Below, piece after piece: positions 1-7,318 of a stretch of 64,000 nucleotides of DNA (positions are counted from its first letter, which is position 1; each line of letters starts with the position of its first letter). The notes under the pieces were generated by a model. That model was not told where the DNA came from. It was given only the letters and a program-made list of their open reading frames with translations, and ran no database searches. This stretch comes from Thermophilibacter gallinarum. Its GTDB lineage: Bacteria; Actinomycetota; Coriobacteriia; Coriobacteriales; Atopobiaceae. A program made the translations under genes and the position numbers. The DNA lies in assembly GCF_014982725.1 (NCBI RefSeq), contig NZ_JADCJZ010000002.1, forward strand, positions 124,001 through 188,000, in the 5' to 3' direction.

Positions 1-37
1 GCCCGGAGAATCTTGCCGTTTTTCGGACGGGCCGCGC

Positions 38-1378
38 CTACACGCCGCCGTAGTAGTGCTCGCGCTCCCAGTCGGTCACGGCCGTGCAGAACTCCTCCCA
101 CTCGCGGCGCTTCTCGCGCACGAAGTAGGTGAAGATGTGCTCGCCGAGGACCTCGCGCATGAGGTCGGAGGACTCGAAGCGGTCGATGGCCTCGCCGAGG
201 GTGCGCGGCAGGCGCTGGATGCCCTTGGCCTCGAGCTCGCGGTCGGAGGCGGCGAAGGTGTCGCAGGTGGACTCCTCCGGCATGGGCAGGCCCTCCTCGA
301 TGCCCTTGAGGCCGGCGGCGATGGTCACGGCGAGCGCCAGGTAGGGGTTGGCCGTGGGGTCGGGGCTGCGCAGCTCGACGCGCGTGGCGATGTGCTTGCC
401 GGGTTTGTGCGTGGGGATGCGCACGAGCGCGGAGCGGTTCTTACGGCCCCACGTGGCGTGCGTGGGAACCTCGCCGGTGGAGACGAAGCGCTTGTAGGAG
501 TTGACGGTCGGGTTGGTGACCAGCGTGAACTCCGGGGCGTACTTGAGGATGCCGGCGACGTAGTGCTGCGCCAGGTCCGAGAGGTGCGCGGGGTGGTGCT
601 CCTTGGGGCCCCAGAAGAGGTTCTCGCCGTCGTGGTCGAGCAGCGACTGGTAGAGGTACATCGCCGAGCCCGGGGCGCTCGGGATGGGCTTGGGCATGAA
701 CGAGGCGAACATGCCCTGGCCGGCGGCCTCCTGCTTGATGACCAGGCGGGCGGTCATGATGTTGTCGGCGCAGCTCACGGCCTCGGTGAAGCGCAGCTCG
801 ACGCCGTTCTGGGACGGGCCGGCGGCGTGGTAGGAGTACTGCACCGGGATGGACATCTTCTCGAGGGTGAGCGTAGTCTGGCGGCGCAGGTCGTTGGCGC
901 GGTCCATCGGCGTGAGGTCGAAGTAGCCGGCGGTGTCGAGCGGCACGGGGTCAAGGTCGTTGTCGAAGTAGAAGTACTCGATCTTGGGGCCGACGTTGGG
1001 GACGAGGCCCTGCTCGTCGGCGCGGGCGAAGACCTTGCGGAGGCAGCGGCGCGGGTCGCCCTCGAAGGGCTCGCGCGAGGGCATGGAGACGTCGCAGAAG
1101 ACGCGGGCCACGCCCGACTCCTTCGGGCGCCACGGGAGCAGCGCGAAGGTCGCGGGGTCGGGGAAGGCGAGCATGTCCGACTCCTCGAGCGAGGCGAAGC
1201 CGTCCACGGCCGAGCCGTCGAAGCCGATGCCCTCCTCGAAGGCCTCCTCGAGCTCCTCGGGCGAGATGGCGAAGCACTTGAGGTTGCCCAGGACGTCCGT
1301 GAACCACAGCTGCACGAAGCGGATGTCGCGCTTCTCGACGGTGCGCAGGACGAAGTCGATGTCTTTCTCGGTGCTCAT
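38..1378 (-). CDS. glnA: Glutamine synthetase family protein (GSI fold) with altered metal site
   Basis: This 446-residue protein has the full length and order of a type I glutamine synthetase, which makes glutamine from glutamate, ammonia and ATP. The N-terminal beta-grasp is followed by FDGSAVDGF (about 53-61), NPTVNSYKRF (289-298), NRSALVRIP (314-322) and RVELRSPDPTANPYLA (333-348). Several metal ligands of the family are replaced: GPKIEYF (Lys132) stands where G-P-E-x-E is usual, SYHAAGPSQNG (His184, Gly192) replaces H-E-V-A-P-x-Q-H-E, and GSAMYLYQSL (Tyr241, Tyr243) replaces the HxH of GSGMHxHQSL. Glu134 and Glu335 remain. The start is set by the ribosome site GAGAGGAACGACTC just upstream. 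It is the only glutamine synthetase gene in the window. Family membership is certain. Whether it makes glutamine or has a regulatory or other ligase role is open. Confidence 0.85.
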   Translation of the reverse strand: MSTEKDIDFVLRTVEKRDIRFVQLWFTDVLGNLKCFAISPEELEEAFEEGIGFDGSAVDGFASLEESDMLAFPDPATFALLPWRPKESGVARVFCDVSMPSREPFEGDPRRCLRKVFARADEQGLVPNVGPKIEYFYFDNDLDPVPLDTAGYFDLTPMDRANDLRRQTTLTLEKMSIPVQYSYHAAGPSQNGVELRFTEAVSCADNIMTARLVIKQEAAGQGMFASFMPKPIPSAPGSAMYLYQSLLDHDGENLFWGPKEHHPAHLSDLAQHYVAGILKYAPEFTLVTNPTVNSYKRFVSTGEVPTHATWGRKNRSALVRIPTHKPGKHIATRVELRSPDPTANPYLALAVTIAAGLKGIEEGLPMPEESTCDTFAASDRELEAKGIQRLPRTLGEAIDRFESSDLMREVLGEHIFTYFVREKRREWEEFCTAVTDWEREHYYGGV

Positions 1379-1518
1379 GAGTCGTTCCTCTCCGATGACG
1401 GCGAAGATTCATAGTCCGAGCAAGGTTCTCACATGAGTGTTTCGCCGCTGTTACCTGTTACGGCGGCGGCGATCCGTGCGAGACGGCGTTCGCGACGCGA
1501 GGTATCGAGTTGGGCTTT

Positions 1519-1736
1519 CCAAAAAGGCCCCTCGTACAACATTCGGGGCTCGACGAAACCAAAACGGCCCTTCGTGCAACACGGTTTTACGATCTGAGCC
1601 CGCCAGCACTACACCGTTCTGTCTGCCAACTGGGCTTACGTGACGCGGCTCTCAGAAGGGGAGGCAGAATCGTGCTACACGAAGGGCGGTTTTGGTCTGA
1701 GGAGGACGGCAAATGTTGCACGAGAGTCCATTTTGC
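1519..1736. repeat. Inverted-repeat cassette IR-1 (doubled arms)
   Basis: Four copies of an arm of about 25 bases, consensus CAAAANGGNCYYTCGTGCAAC, lie here. Two are direct on the left (from 1519 and 1559) and two inverted on the right (to 1695 and to about 1735). They flank an 86-base core that can itself fold (CTGAG..CTCAG). No TACCTGC core is clear inside, but GTTACCTG occurs just outside at 1450-1457. The spacer 1379-1769, between the glutamine synthetase start and the end of the Cys-rich peptide gene, holds nothing else I can recognise. Confidence 0.75.
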
Positions 1737-1769
1737 CTGGCACAGGCTCCGGGCACGTCGTCCTGCAGG

Positions 1770-1967
1770 CTATTTGTCGAGGCGCTTCTCGACGTTTCTG
1801 AGCATGTCGCGCGCCGCCGGGCAGGGCGAGCCCGTGACATGCGCCGAGCAGCCCTCCCTGCTCCCGCAGCTTGAGCAGCCGTTCTTCCGAGAACGGACGA
1901 CGGAGCGGATCGCGAGGGCGAGCAGTGCGGCAACGACCACCAGAACAAGAAGGTCGACGGCGCTCAT
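1770..1967 (-). CDS. FeoB-associated Cys-rich membrane protein
   Basis: This is a 65-residue protein with one N-terminal membrane segment (about 4-22, LLVLVVVAALLALAIRSVV), a basic stretch RSRKNG, and a cysteine cluster CSSCGSREGC followed by another Cys near residue 49. The layout matches the small FeoB-associated Cys-rich membrane proteins that accompany ferrous iron permeases. It probably handles or senses iron at the inner face of the membrane. The start is supported by a strong ribosome site (ACAGGAGGATGGCCC). An iron-box-like palindrome at 1994-2014 lies directly upstream, so it is probably derepressed under iron limitation along with feoB, from which gpmA and the ZIP gene now separate it. 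The family call rests on pattern recognition only. Confidence 0.7.
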   Translation of the reverse strand: MSAVDLLVLVVVAALLALAIRSVVRSRKNGCSSCGSREGCSAHVTGSPCPAARDMLRNVEKRLDK

Positions 1968-1993
1968 GGGCCATCCTCCTGTGCGAAACTTTT

Positions 1994-2014
1994 TTGTTAA
2001 CCAAGGTCAACTAT
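1994..2014. promoter_or_regulatory. DtxR/IdeR-like iron box upstream of the Cys-rich peptide and gpmA
   Basis: The stretch GTTAACCAAGGTCAAC is an imperfect palindrome resembling the DtxR/IdeR box (TTAGGTTAGGCTAACCTAA). It lies 27 bases before the FeoB-associated peptide on the minus strand and about 75 bases before gpmA on the plus strand. The match is weaker than that of the box at 6509. Confidence 0.5.
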
Positions 2015-2088
2015 ACCCGTTGCGGCTACTATATATGTAGCGCGGCGCCCGCCGCACAAACTCCGCATCGAGAAGGGACGTGTCTCCA

Positions 2089-2850
2089 ATGAACGACGAC
2101 CAGACCATGCAGCTCGTCATCGTCCGCCACGGCGAGTCCGAGTGGAACAAGCTCAACCTCTTCACCGGCTGGACCGACGTCGACCTCACCGACACCGGTC
2201 GCGAGGAGGCCCACGCGGGCGGCAAGGCCCTCAAGGAGGCCGGCTTCGACTTCGACGTCTGCTACACCTCTCTGCTCAAGCGCGCCATCCACACGCTCAA
2301 CTGCGTACTCGACGAGCTCGACCGCAACTGGCTGCCCGTCCACAAGGCCTGGCAGCTCAACGAGCGTCACTACGGTGCCCTCCAGGGCCTGAACAAGGCC
2401 GACGCCGCCGCCGAGCACGGCGAGGACCAGGTCAAGATCTGGCGTCGCTCCTTCGACGTCCAGCCGCCCGCCCTCGAGCCCGGCGACGAGCGCGACCCGC
2501 ACGTCCAGGAGATGTTCCGCGACGTGCCCAAGGAGGACCTCCCCTACACCGAGTGCCTCAAGGACACCATCGCCCGCGCCTGGCCGTACTTTGAGCAGGA
2601 GATCAAGCCGCAGATGGAGGCCGGCAAGCGCGTGCTGATCGCCGCCCACGGCAACAGCCTGCGCGCCCTCGTCATGCAGTTCGAGAAGCTGACCCCCGAG
2701 GAGATCCTCGAGGTCAACATCCCGACCGGTGTGCCGTGCGCCTACACCTTCGACAAGGACTGGAACGTCGTCGACAAGCACTACATCGGCGACCCCGCCA
2801 CCATCGAGGCCAAGATCAACGCCGTCGCCAACCAGGGCAAGGCCAAGTAG
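2089..2850 (+). CDS. gpmA: 2,3-bisphosphoglycerate-dependent phosphoglycerate mutase
   Basis: This cytosolic glycolytic enzyme interconverts 3- and 2-phosphoglycerate. The 253-residue product has the phosphohistidine motif VIVRHGESEWN near the N terminus, the GpmA signature LNERHYGALQGLNKAD in the middle, and the second catalytic histidine in IAAHGNSLRALV. Length is as expected for the family. I chose the ATG at 2089, spaced correctly from AGAAGGGA at 2071-2078, over a GTG at 2080 that overlaps this ribosome site. It is a single gene followed by a strong terminator and shares its upstream region with the iron-box gene on the other strand. Confidence 0.95.
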   Translation: MNDDQTMQLVIVRHGESEWNKLNLFTGWTDVDLTDTGREEAHAGGKALKEAGFDFDVCYTSLLKRAIHTLNCVLDELDRNWLPVHKAWQLNERHYGALQGLNKADAAAEHGEDQVKIWRRSFDVQPPALEPGDERDPHVQEMFRDVPKEDLPYTECLKDTIARAWPYFEQEIKPQMEAGKRVLIAAHGNSLRALVMQFEKLTPEEILEVNIPTGVPCAYTFDKDWNVVDKHYIGDPATIEAKINAVANQGKAK

Positions 2851-2872
2851 CCTTCGCCAGCAGCAAGGGCAC

Positions 2873-2935
2873 GCCCGCCCCACTTGCACGCAGGAGTGCG
2901 CTTCGCGAAACTCCCGCTTAGCAAGTGGGGCGGGC
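2873..2935 (+). terminator. Terminator after gpmA
   Basis: A perfect 15-base stem (GCCCGCCCCACTTGC with its complement at 2921-2935) encloses a loop that folds further, and CCTTTC follows. It ends gpmA. Confidence 0.8.
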
Positions 2936-2969
2936 CTTTCTGTGTCGAGTCTATGCCTGAGAAAAAGGT

Positions 2970-3005
2970 GCGCCGCCTGCCGTAGAGGGGGTGGGCAGGC
3001 GGCGC
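2970..3005 (-). terminator. Minus-strand intrinsic terminator
   Basis: The 12-base stem GCGCCGCCTGCC/GGCAGGCGGCGC is followed on the minus strand by ACCTTTTTCTC. It ends either the ZIP transporter mRNA, about 185 bases past its stop, or a separate short transcript starting near the iron boxes. Confidence 0.75.
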
Positions 3006-3105
3006 TCAGGTTCGCCGTTCGCGACGGGGAGAGGGGTCCGTCGCTCGGGCAGGGTTAAACGGGTCGTGCCGGGGTTCCGAGTCGCTGTTCTTCTCGGCAC
3101 GATTG

Positions 3106-3124
3106 TTAGTTTAGGTTAACCATC
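3106..3124. promoter_or_regulatory. DtxR/IdeR-like iron box (no adjacent gene start)
   Basis: TTAGTTTAGGTTAACCATC closely matches the IdeR consensus TTAGGTTAGGCTAACCTAA. No protein gene starts nearby. It lies between the ends of the convergent gpmA and ZIP genes. Confidence 0.65.
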
Positions 3125-3170
3125 GCTGAAATCCCATCACAAAGGTGGGATATCACGGGTTCTCCATAAG

Positions 3171-3189
3171 TTAGATATGGTTTACTATC
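3171..3189. promoter_or_regulatory. Second iron-box-like site at the ZIP gene 3' end
   Basis: TTAGATATGGTTTACTATC matches the box at 6509-6527 in 14 of 19 positions. It touches the stop codon of the ZIP gene. Between the two boxes, ATCCCA(N9)TGGGAT can form a hairpin. Confidence 0.4.
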
Positions 3190-3998
3190 TAGCCCAGCGC
3201 AACGTCGAGGACCATCATCACGACGAAGCCCGCGATGAAGCCGAGCGTGCCCACGTTGGAGTGCTCGCCGAGATGGGCCTCGGGAATGAGCTCCTCCACC
3301 ACCACGTAGACCATCGCACCCGCGGCAAAGGCGAGGAGCCAGGGCATGTACGGGGCGATCCAGCCGCTGGCCAGGACGACGAGCACGCCGAAGATCGGCT
3401 CCACGATGCCGGAGAGGCTACCCATGGCGAACGCGCGGCGACGGCTCATGCCCTCGCGCGCGAGCGGCAGCGCGACGGCGGCGCCCTCCGGGAAGTTCTG
3501 CAGGCCAATGCCCACGGCGAGCGCCACGGCCATGCCGAGGTAGGCCTCCCCCGCTGCGCCCGCGGTCTGCGCCGCCATGGCGAAGAGCAGGCCGACGGAC
3601 ATGCCCTCGGGGATGTTGTGCAGCGTCACGGCCGAGACGAGCAGCGTCGTGCGCTTCCAGCCGGAGGGGACGCCCTCGGGCTCGTCGGCGCCCGCGTGCA
3701 GGTGCGGCAGGAACGTGTCGAGCGCCATGAGGAAGGCCACGCCCAGGAGGAAGCCTCCCGCCGCGGGCAGCCAGCCGGGGACACCGAGCCCCTCGGCCTG
3801 CTCGATTGCTGGGTTGAGCAGCGACCATACGCTCGCCGCGACCATGACGCCCGCGGCGAATCCGAGGAAGATGTGGTGCATGAGCCTGCGCTCGGAGCGG
3901 AAGAAGAACACCACGGCCGAGCCCGCAGTGGTCATGAGCCAGGTGAAGCCGCAACCAAGCGCGGCCCACGCGAGCGCCTGGGGGATGTTGTCGATCAT
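3189..3998 (-). CDS. zupT: ZIP-family divalent metal transporter
   Basis: This membrane permease is likely to import zinc, iron or manganese. The roughly 270-residue protein has eight predicted membrane segments and the paired ZIP signatures LHNIPEGMSVG and LQNFPEGAAVALPLA, whose His, Asn and Glu residues form the metal path. The loop between segments is short (LPHLHAGADEPEGVP). I start at the ATG at 3998 (MIDNIPQ), which has AAAGAGG a few bases upstream. An ATG at 4013 would add five residues but has a poorer ribosome site and abuts the arm of a repeat cassette. It follows feoB on the same strand, which fits a metal-uptake group. Metal specificity cannot be read from sequence. Confidence 0.85.
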   Translation of the reverse strand: MIDNIPQALAWAALGCGFTWLMTTAGSAVVFFFRSERRLMHHIFLGFAAGVMVAASVWSLLNPAIEQAEGLGVPGWLPAAGGFLLGVAFLMALDTFLPHLHAGADEPEGVPSGWKRTTLLVSAVTLHNIPEGMSVGLLFAMAAQTAGAAGEAYLGMAVALAVGIGLQNFPEGAAVALPLAREGMSRRRAFAMGSLSGIVEPIFGVLVVLASGWIAPYMPWLLAFAAGAMVYVVVEELIPEAHLGEHSNVGTLGFIAGFVVMMVLDVALG

Positions 3999-4014
3999 CT
4001 GGGCCTCTTTCATC

Positions 4015-4134
4015 GTCTGGGTACTTTTCTCGCACTTGGTTAAGTACTACCCAAACAGTGCCAATTTCCTACCTGCCGATCTTCGGACAGCTGTCCCCAA
4101 GCCACACGGGCTCCCCGTGAAAAAGTACCCAGAC
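4015..4134. repeat. Inverted-repeat cassette IR-2 with TACCTGC core
   Basis: The arm GTCTGGGTACTTTTCTCGCAC (4015-4035) is mirrored at 4117-4134. Between them lie a partial copy, AAGTACTACCC, and the shared core CCTACCTGCCGATCTTCGGA (4068-4087). The element fills the feoB-ZIP spacer and directly precedes the ZIP start. Confidence 0.75.
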
Positions 4135-4200
4135 AACGAGGGGGCGCGCCGCCGGAGCCAATGCCGGCGACGCGCCCGCGTGAAACGATGCTGGCCGCAC

Positions 4201-6450
4201 CTAGGCGAGCTGGGCGAGGATCTTCTCGTCCTCACGCTCCGTCTTGGGCATCGGCCGGATGATCTGGAAGATCATGCCCGCGAGCAGGACGAACGCGACC
4301 ACGGTCCAGAACCCAAAGTTCCCCAGCACAAAGAGCTCCCAGAGCTGGTTGATGATGAGGCCCACGCACCAGGCAAAGACGCACTGGTAGCCGATTGCGA
4401 ACCAGAACCACTTGGGCGAGTCCATCTGCCTGCGGATGGTGCCGATGGCCGCAAAGCACGGAGCGTCGAGCATGTTGAACGCCACGAACGCGCACATCGC
4501 ACCCGCATGCATGACTCCCGCGCCGTCGGTGAACATGGCCGCGAAGGCCTGCCACATGACCGGGTCGCCCTCGGTTGCCTCGCCCAGGCCGAAGATCGTA
4601 CCAAAGGTGGAGACCAGGTTCTCCTTGGCGATGAGGGCGTTGATGGAAGCGGCGGTCGCCTGCCAGCTGTCGGCGCCGAGCGGCGCAAAGATCCACGAGA
4701 TGGCACCAGCCACGATGGCGAGCAGCGAGTAGTCGGCGCTGTACTCAGGCGCGCCCGGCAGAGAGGCGAGGAAGCCAAAGGAGCCGTCGCCACCCTCCCA
4801 CGAGGCAAAGCCAAAGCTGGAGAGGAACCACACGATAACGCACGCGGCAAAGATGATCGTCGCGGCCTTCTTGAGGTACGCGGAGATGCGCTCCCACACG
4901 TGCAGCCACCAGCTCTTGAGCGCGGGCAGGTGGTAGTCGGGCAGCTCCATCACAAAGGGTGCGGGCTCGCCGGCAAACATGCGCGTCTTCTTGAGCATGA
5001 GCGCCGAGACAACGATGGCGGCAAGGCCAAGGAAGTAGAACATCGGTGCCACCCACCAGGCGTCAGCGCCGCCCACGAGCACGCCCATCACCAGCGCGAT
5101 AATCGGGGTCTTGGCGCCACACGGAATCATGGTGGTAAGCATCGCCGTCATGCGACGGTCCTTCTCGTTCTCGATGGTCTTGGTGGCCATGACGCCGGGA
5201 ACGCCGCAGCCGGACGAGATGAGGAACGGGATGAAGCTCTTGCCCGAGAGGCCAAAGCGGCGGAACAGACGATCCATGACAAAGGCCACGCGGCTCATGT
5301 AGCCGCAGTCCTCGAGGAACGCAAGCATCATGAACAGCACGAGCATCTGCGGGATGAAGCCGAGGACCGAGCCCACGCCGCCCACGATGCCGTCGAGCAC
5401 GAGCGAGCTCACCATGTCAGAGGCGCCCGCCGCGGTGAGCCAGCCCTCGACCACCGCAGGGATGGACGGAATCGCCATGCCAAAGAGCTCCCAGCCCTCG
5501 CCGAAGACCTCGTCATTGGCCCAGACGGTACCCCAGTCGCCCACCGTGGAGACCGCGATGTAGTACACGACGAACATCACGGCCACAAAGATCGGCAGGC
5601 CCAGCACGCGGCTGGTCACGACCTTATCGATCCTCTCGGACATGCTGAGCTTCTTGGGGGCCTTCTTCACGCAGGCGCCCATGGTCTCGGCGATCCAGTC
5701 GTAGCGGTCGGAGGTGATGATGGACTCGGCATCGTCGTCGCGGCTCTTCTCGACGGCCTTGATGACCTTCTCGGCCTGGTTGAGCTGCGCTGAGCTGAGG
5801 TGCAGCTGCTTCACGGCCTCGGAGTCGCGCTCGAAGACCTTCACGGAGTACCAGCGCACGAGGTTGGCGTCGCAGCAGTCGGAGACGATCTGGGAGATCT
5901 TCTCGAGCGCCTCCTCGACCTCGGGCGAGAAGCACTTGGCGCCCGGCTGGACCCTGCCCGCCTGGCCGGCGGCGACGGCCTTCTTGACGAGCTCGTCGAG
6001 GTTGGTGTTGCGCAGCGCGGACACCTGGACCACCGGCACGCCCAGACGCTCCGAGAGGGCCGCGACGTCAATGACGTCACCCCGCTCCTTGAGCAGGTCG
6101 CACATGTTGAGGCCCACGACCACGGGGCGCCCGGCCTCCAGGAGCTGCGTCGTGAGGTAGAGGTTGCGCTCGAGGTTGGTCGCGTCGACGAGGTTGATCA
6201 CGGCGTCGGGGCGCTCCTCGACGATGTAGTCGCGCGAGACGACCTCCTCGGGTGTGTACGGCGAGAGCGAGTAGATGCCGGGCAGGTCGACGAAGGTGAC
6301 GCTCTTGTCGGTGCGCCACGTTGCCTGCTTCTTCTCGACGGTGACGCCGGGCCAGTTGCCCACGTAGCCGTTCGAGCCCGTGAGCTCGTTGAACAGCGTG
6401 GTCTTACCGCAGTTTGGGTTACCTGCGAGACCGATCATGGTTTCTGCCAT
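4201..6450 (-). CDS. feoB: Ferrous iron permease FeoB
   Basis: This G-protein-coupled membrane transporter takes up Fe(II). The 749-residue protein has an N-terminal GTPase domain (G1 GNPNCGKTTLFN near 10-21, the following GNWPGVTVEKK, G3 DLPG, G4 NMCD), a helical GDI-like linker, and a long membrane domain with two gate repeats, including SSGCGVPG and MIPCGAKTPI. Length is normal for FeoB. The ribosome site AGAAAGG precedes the ATG. It has its own iron box at 6509-6527 and is separated from feoA by a terminator, so it may be transcribed alone. The ZIP gene lies downstream on the same strand. Confidence 0.97.
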   Translation of the reverse strand: MAETMIGLAGNPNCGKTTLFNELTGSNGYVGNWPGVTVEKKQATWRTDKSVTFVDLPGIYSLSPYTPEEVVSRDYIVEERPDAVINLVDATNLERNLYLTTQLLEAGRPVVVGLNMCDLLKERGDVIDVAALSERLGVPVVQVSALRNTNLDELVKKAVAAGQAGRVQPGAKCFSPEVEEALEKISQIVSDCCDANLVRWYSVKVFERDSEAVKQLHLSSAQLNQAEKVIKAVEKSRDDDAESIITSDRYDWIAETMGACVKKAPKKLSMSERIDKVVTSRVLGLPIFVAVMFVVYYIAVSTVGDWGTVWANDEVFGEGWELFGMAIPSIPAVVEGWLTAAGASDMVSSLVLDGIVGGVGSVLGFIPQMLVLFMMLAFLEDCGYMSRVAFVMDRLFRRFGLSGKSFIPFLISSGCGVPGVMATKTIENEKDRRMTAMLTTMIPCGAKTPIIALVMGVLVGGADAWWVAPMFYFLGLAAIVVSALMLKKTRMFAGEPAPFVMELPDYHLPALKSWWLHVWERISAYLKKAATIIFAACVIVWFLSSFGFASWEGGDGSFGFLASLPGAPEYSADYSLLAIVAGAISWIFAPLGADSWQATAASINALIAKENLVSTFGTIFGLGEATEGDPVMWQAFAAMFTDGAGVMHAGAMCAFVAFNMLDAPCFAAIGTIRRQMDSPKWFWFAIGYQCVFAWCVGLIINQLWELFVLGNFGFWTVVAFVLLAGMIFQIIRPMPKTEREDEKILAQLA

Positions 6451-6508
6451 ACCGTGCCTTTCTGTGTCGTGCTGAGTTAACCAATTGCTACTTGCGTGGT
6501 GCCATTTA

Positions 6509-6527
6509 TTAGATTAGGCTAACTATA
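6509..6527 (-). promoter_or_regulatory. DtxR/IdeR-like iron box of feoB
   Basis: TTAGATTAGGCTAACTATA is the best iron box in the window and differs from the IdeR consensus at only a few positions. It lies about 60 bases upstream of feoB and just past the feoA terminator, where a feoB promoter is expected. A second partial palindrome, GTTAACC, is at 6476. Confidence 0.75.
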
Positions 6528-6535
6528 GGATTGAG

Positions 6536-6556
6536 AAAAACGGCCGCTTCCGGCCG
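6536..6556 (-). terminator. Terminator after feoA
   Basis: On the minus strand a CGGCCG-GAAG-CGGCCG hairpin is followed by TTTTTCTC. It separates the feoA pair from feoB. Confidence 0.8.
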
Positions 6557-6587
6557 ATTCCGCGACGCGAGGTTCTTCTCGCCCGCG

Positions 6588-6827
6588 CTACTCGCCCTGT
6601 GCCACGCCCGTGACCTCGATGGAGGCCGCCTCGTCCTTGCGAATCGAGAGCTCGTAGCCGCGCACCGTGAGCTCCACGGGGTCCCCGAGCGGCGCCACCT
6701 TGCGCACGTGGACGCGGGTCCCCTTGGTGAGGCCCATGTCCATGATCCGGCGCTTGAGGGCCCCGGTGCCCGTGAGGGCGGCGACGGTGCAGCTCTCCCC
6801 CACCTTCACGTCCCTGAGTGTTGTCAT
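6588..6827 (-). CDS. feoA: FeoA domain protein (second copy)
   Basis: This is a small cytoplasmic SH3-like protein of 79 residues that assists FeoB. The family pattern is clear: LRDVKVGESCTVAAL, then LKRRIMDMGLTKGTRVHV, then a C-terminal strand reading LTVRGYELSIRKDEAASIEV. A ribosome site (GGAAGG) precedes the ATG. It lies 35 bases downstream of the other feoA-like gene and forms a two-gene unit with it. Two FeoA proteins beside one FeoB are common in anaerobes. Confidence 0.9.
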   Translation of the reverse strand: MTTLRDVKVGESCTVAALTGTGALKRRIMDMGLTKGTRVHVRKVAPLGDPVELTVRGYELSIRKDEAASIEVTGVAQGE

Positions 6828-6862
6828 CTGCCTTCCTTCCTCTCTGCGGGGCTGTCGCCCGC

Positions 6863-7093
6863 CTAGATCGACACGGTGATGTGGCTCGCCATCGAGCGGT
6901 TGAGCGCGAGGCGTGCGCCCTTGACGGCCACGATGACGTCGCCGGCCGCACGTGAGATGACCTTGACCTCGGCGCCGTCCACAAAGCCGAGCTCCGCGAG
7001 GTGCTGACGCAGGCCGGCATCGCCCCGCACGCGCGACACGCGCACGACCTCGTCCGTGCCCGCCATGGCTAGCGGTAGCTGCGATGACGACAT
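6863..7093 (-). CDS. feoA: FeoA domain protein (first copy)
   Basis: This 76-residue protein of the FeoA fold is recognisable from LRQHLAELGFVDGAEVKV and the closing VAVKGARLALNRSMASHITV. It is clearly diverged from its neighbour, so the two probably have distinct contacts with FeoB. The upstream region carries iron-box-like palindromes at 7112-7130 and around 7139-7155, so this is the first gene of the iron-responsive unit. GGGGAGGCAGCTC provides the ribosome site. Confidence 0.88.
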   Translation of the reverse strand: MSSSQLPLAMAGTDEVVRVSRVRGDAGLRQHLAELGFVDGAEVKVISRAAGDVIVAVKGARLALNRSMASHITVSI

Positions 7094-7111
7094 GAGCTGC
7101 CTCCCCTTGTG

Positions 7112-7130
7112 TTAAAGCTAGCTAACTTAC
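7112..7130 (-). promoter_or_regulatory. Iron-box-like palindrome upstream of feoA
   Basis: TTAAAGCTAGCTAACTTAC shares the TTAG-N-TAA framework of the other iron boxes and lies about 20 bases before the first feoA. ATAGGACTAACTTC at 7142-7155 may be a second half-site. Confidence 0.5.
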
Positions 7131-7220
7131 GATAAGTAATATAGGACTAACTTCAGCGCACGCAAGCACCGTTCGCCGATTGAGTTACATACGGGAAACT
7201 TTTTGGCCGACTGACGCAAC

Positions 7221-7301
7221 ATGCCTCTCATGAATTCACGAGAGGCTTGTTTTCGCGCGTTGGCCGTCGATTGTCCCCGCTCGTGAATTCACGAGCGGCA
7301 T
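7221..7301. repeat. Paired palindromes around CTCGTGAATTCACGAG (IR-3)
   Basis: Two palindromes at 7221-7246 and 7277-7301 share the centre CTCRTGAATTCACGAG. The second is a perfect 22-base palindrome. Taken together they are also inverted to each other, with outer ends ATGCC and GGCAT, around a 30-base core. They fill the feoA-ppc spacer. No U tract follows, so they are not ordinary terminators. Confidence 0.7.
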
Positions 7302-7318
7302 CCTGCCGCAGGGCGACG

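Noticed and set aside
56-1414. Long open frames opposite to most genes (for example a 452-codon frame opposite the glutamine synthetase gene, or a 973-codon frame at 18991-21912)
   Set aside because: They lie antisense to clear genes, have Arg/Gly/Val/Leu-rich low-information sequences, lack ribosome sites and domains, and arise from high GC at third codon positions.
3177-4043. Histidine-rich plus-strand frame over the ZIP gene
   Set aside because: It is the complement of the ZIP transporter gene, which has clear family motifs and a ribosome site.
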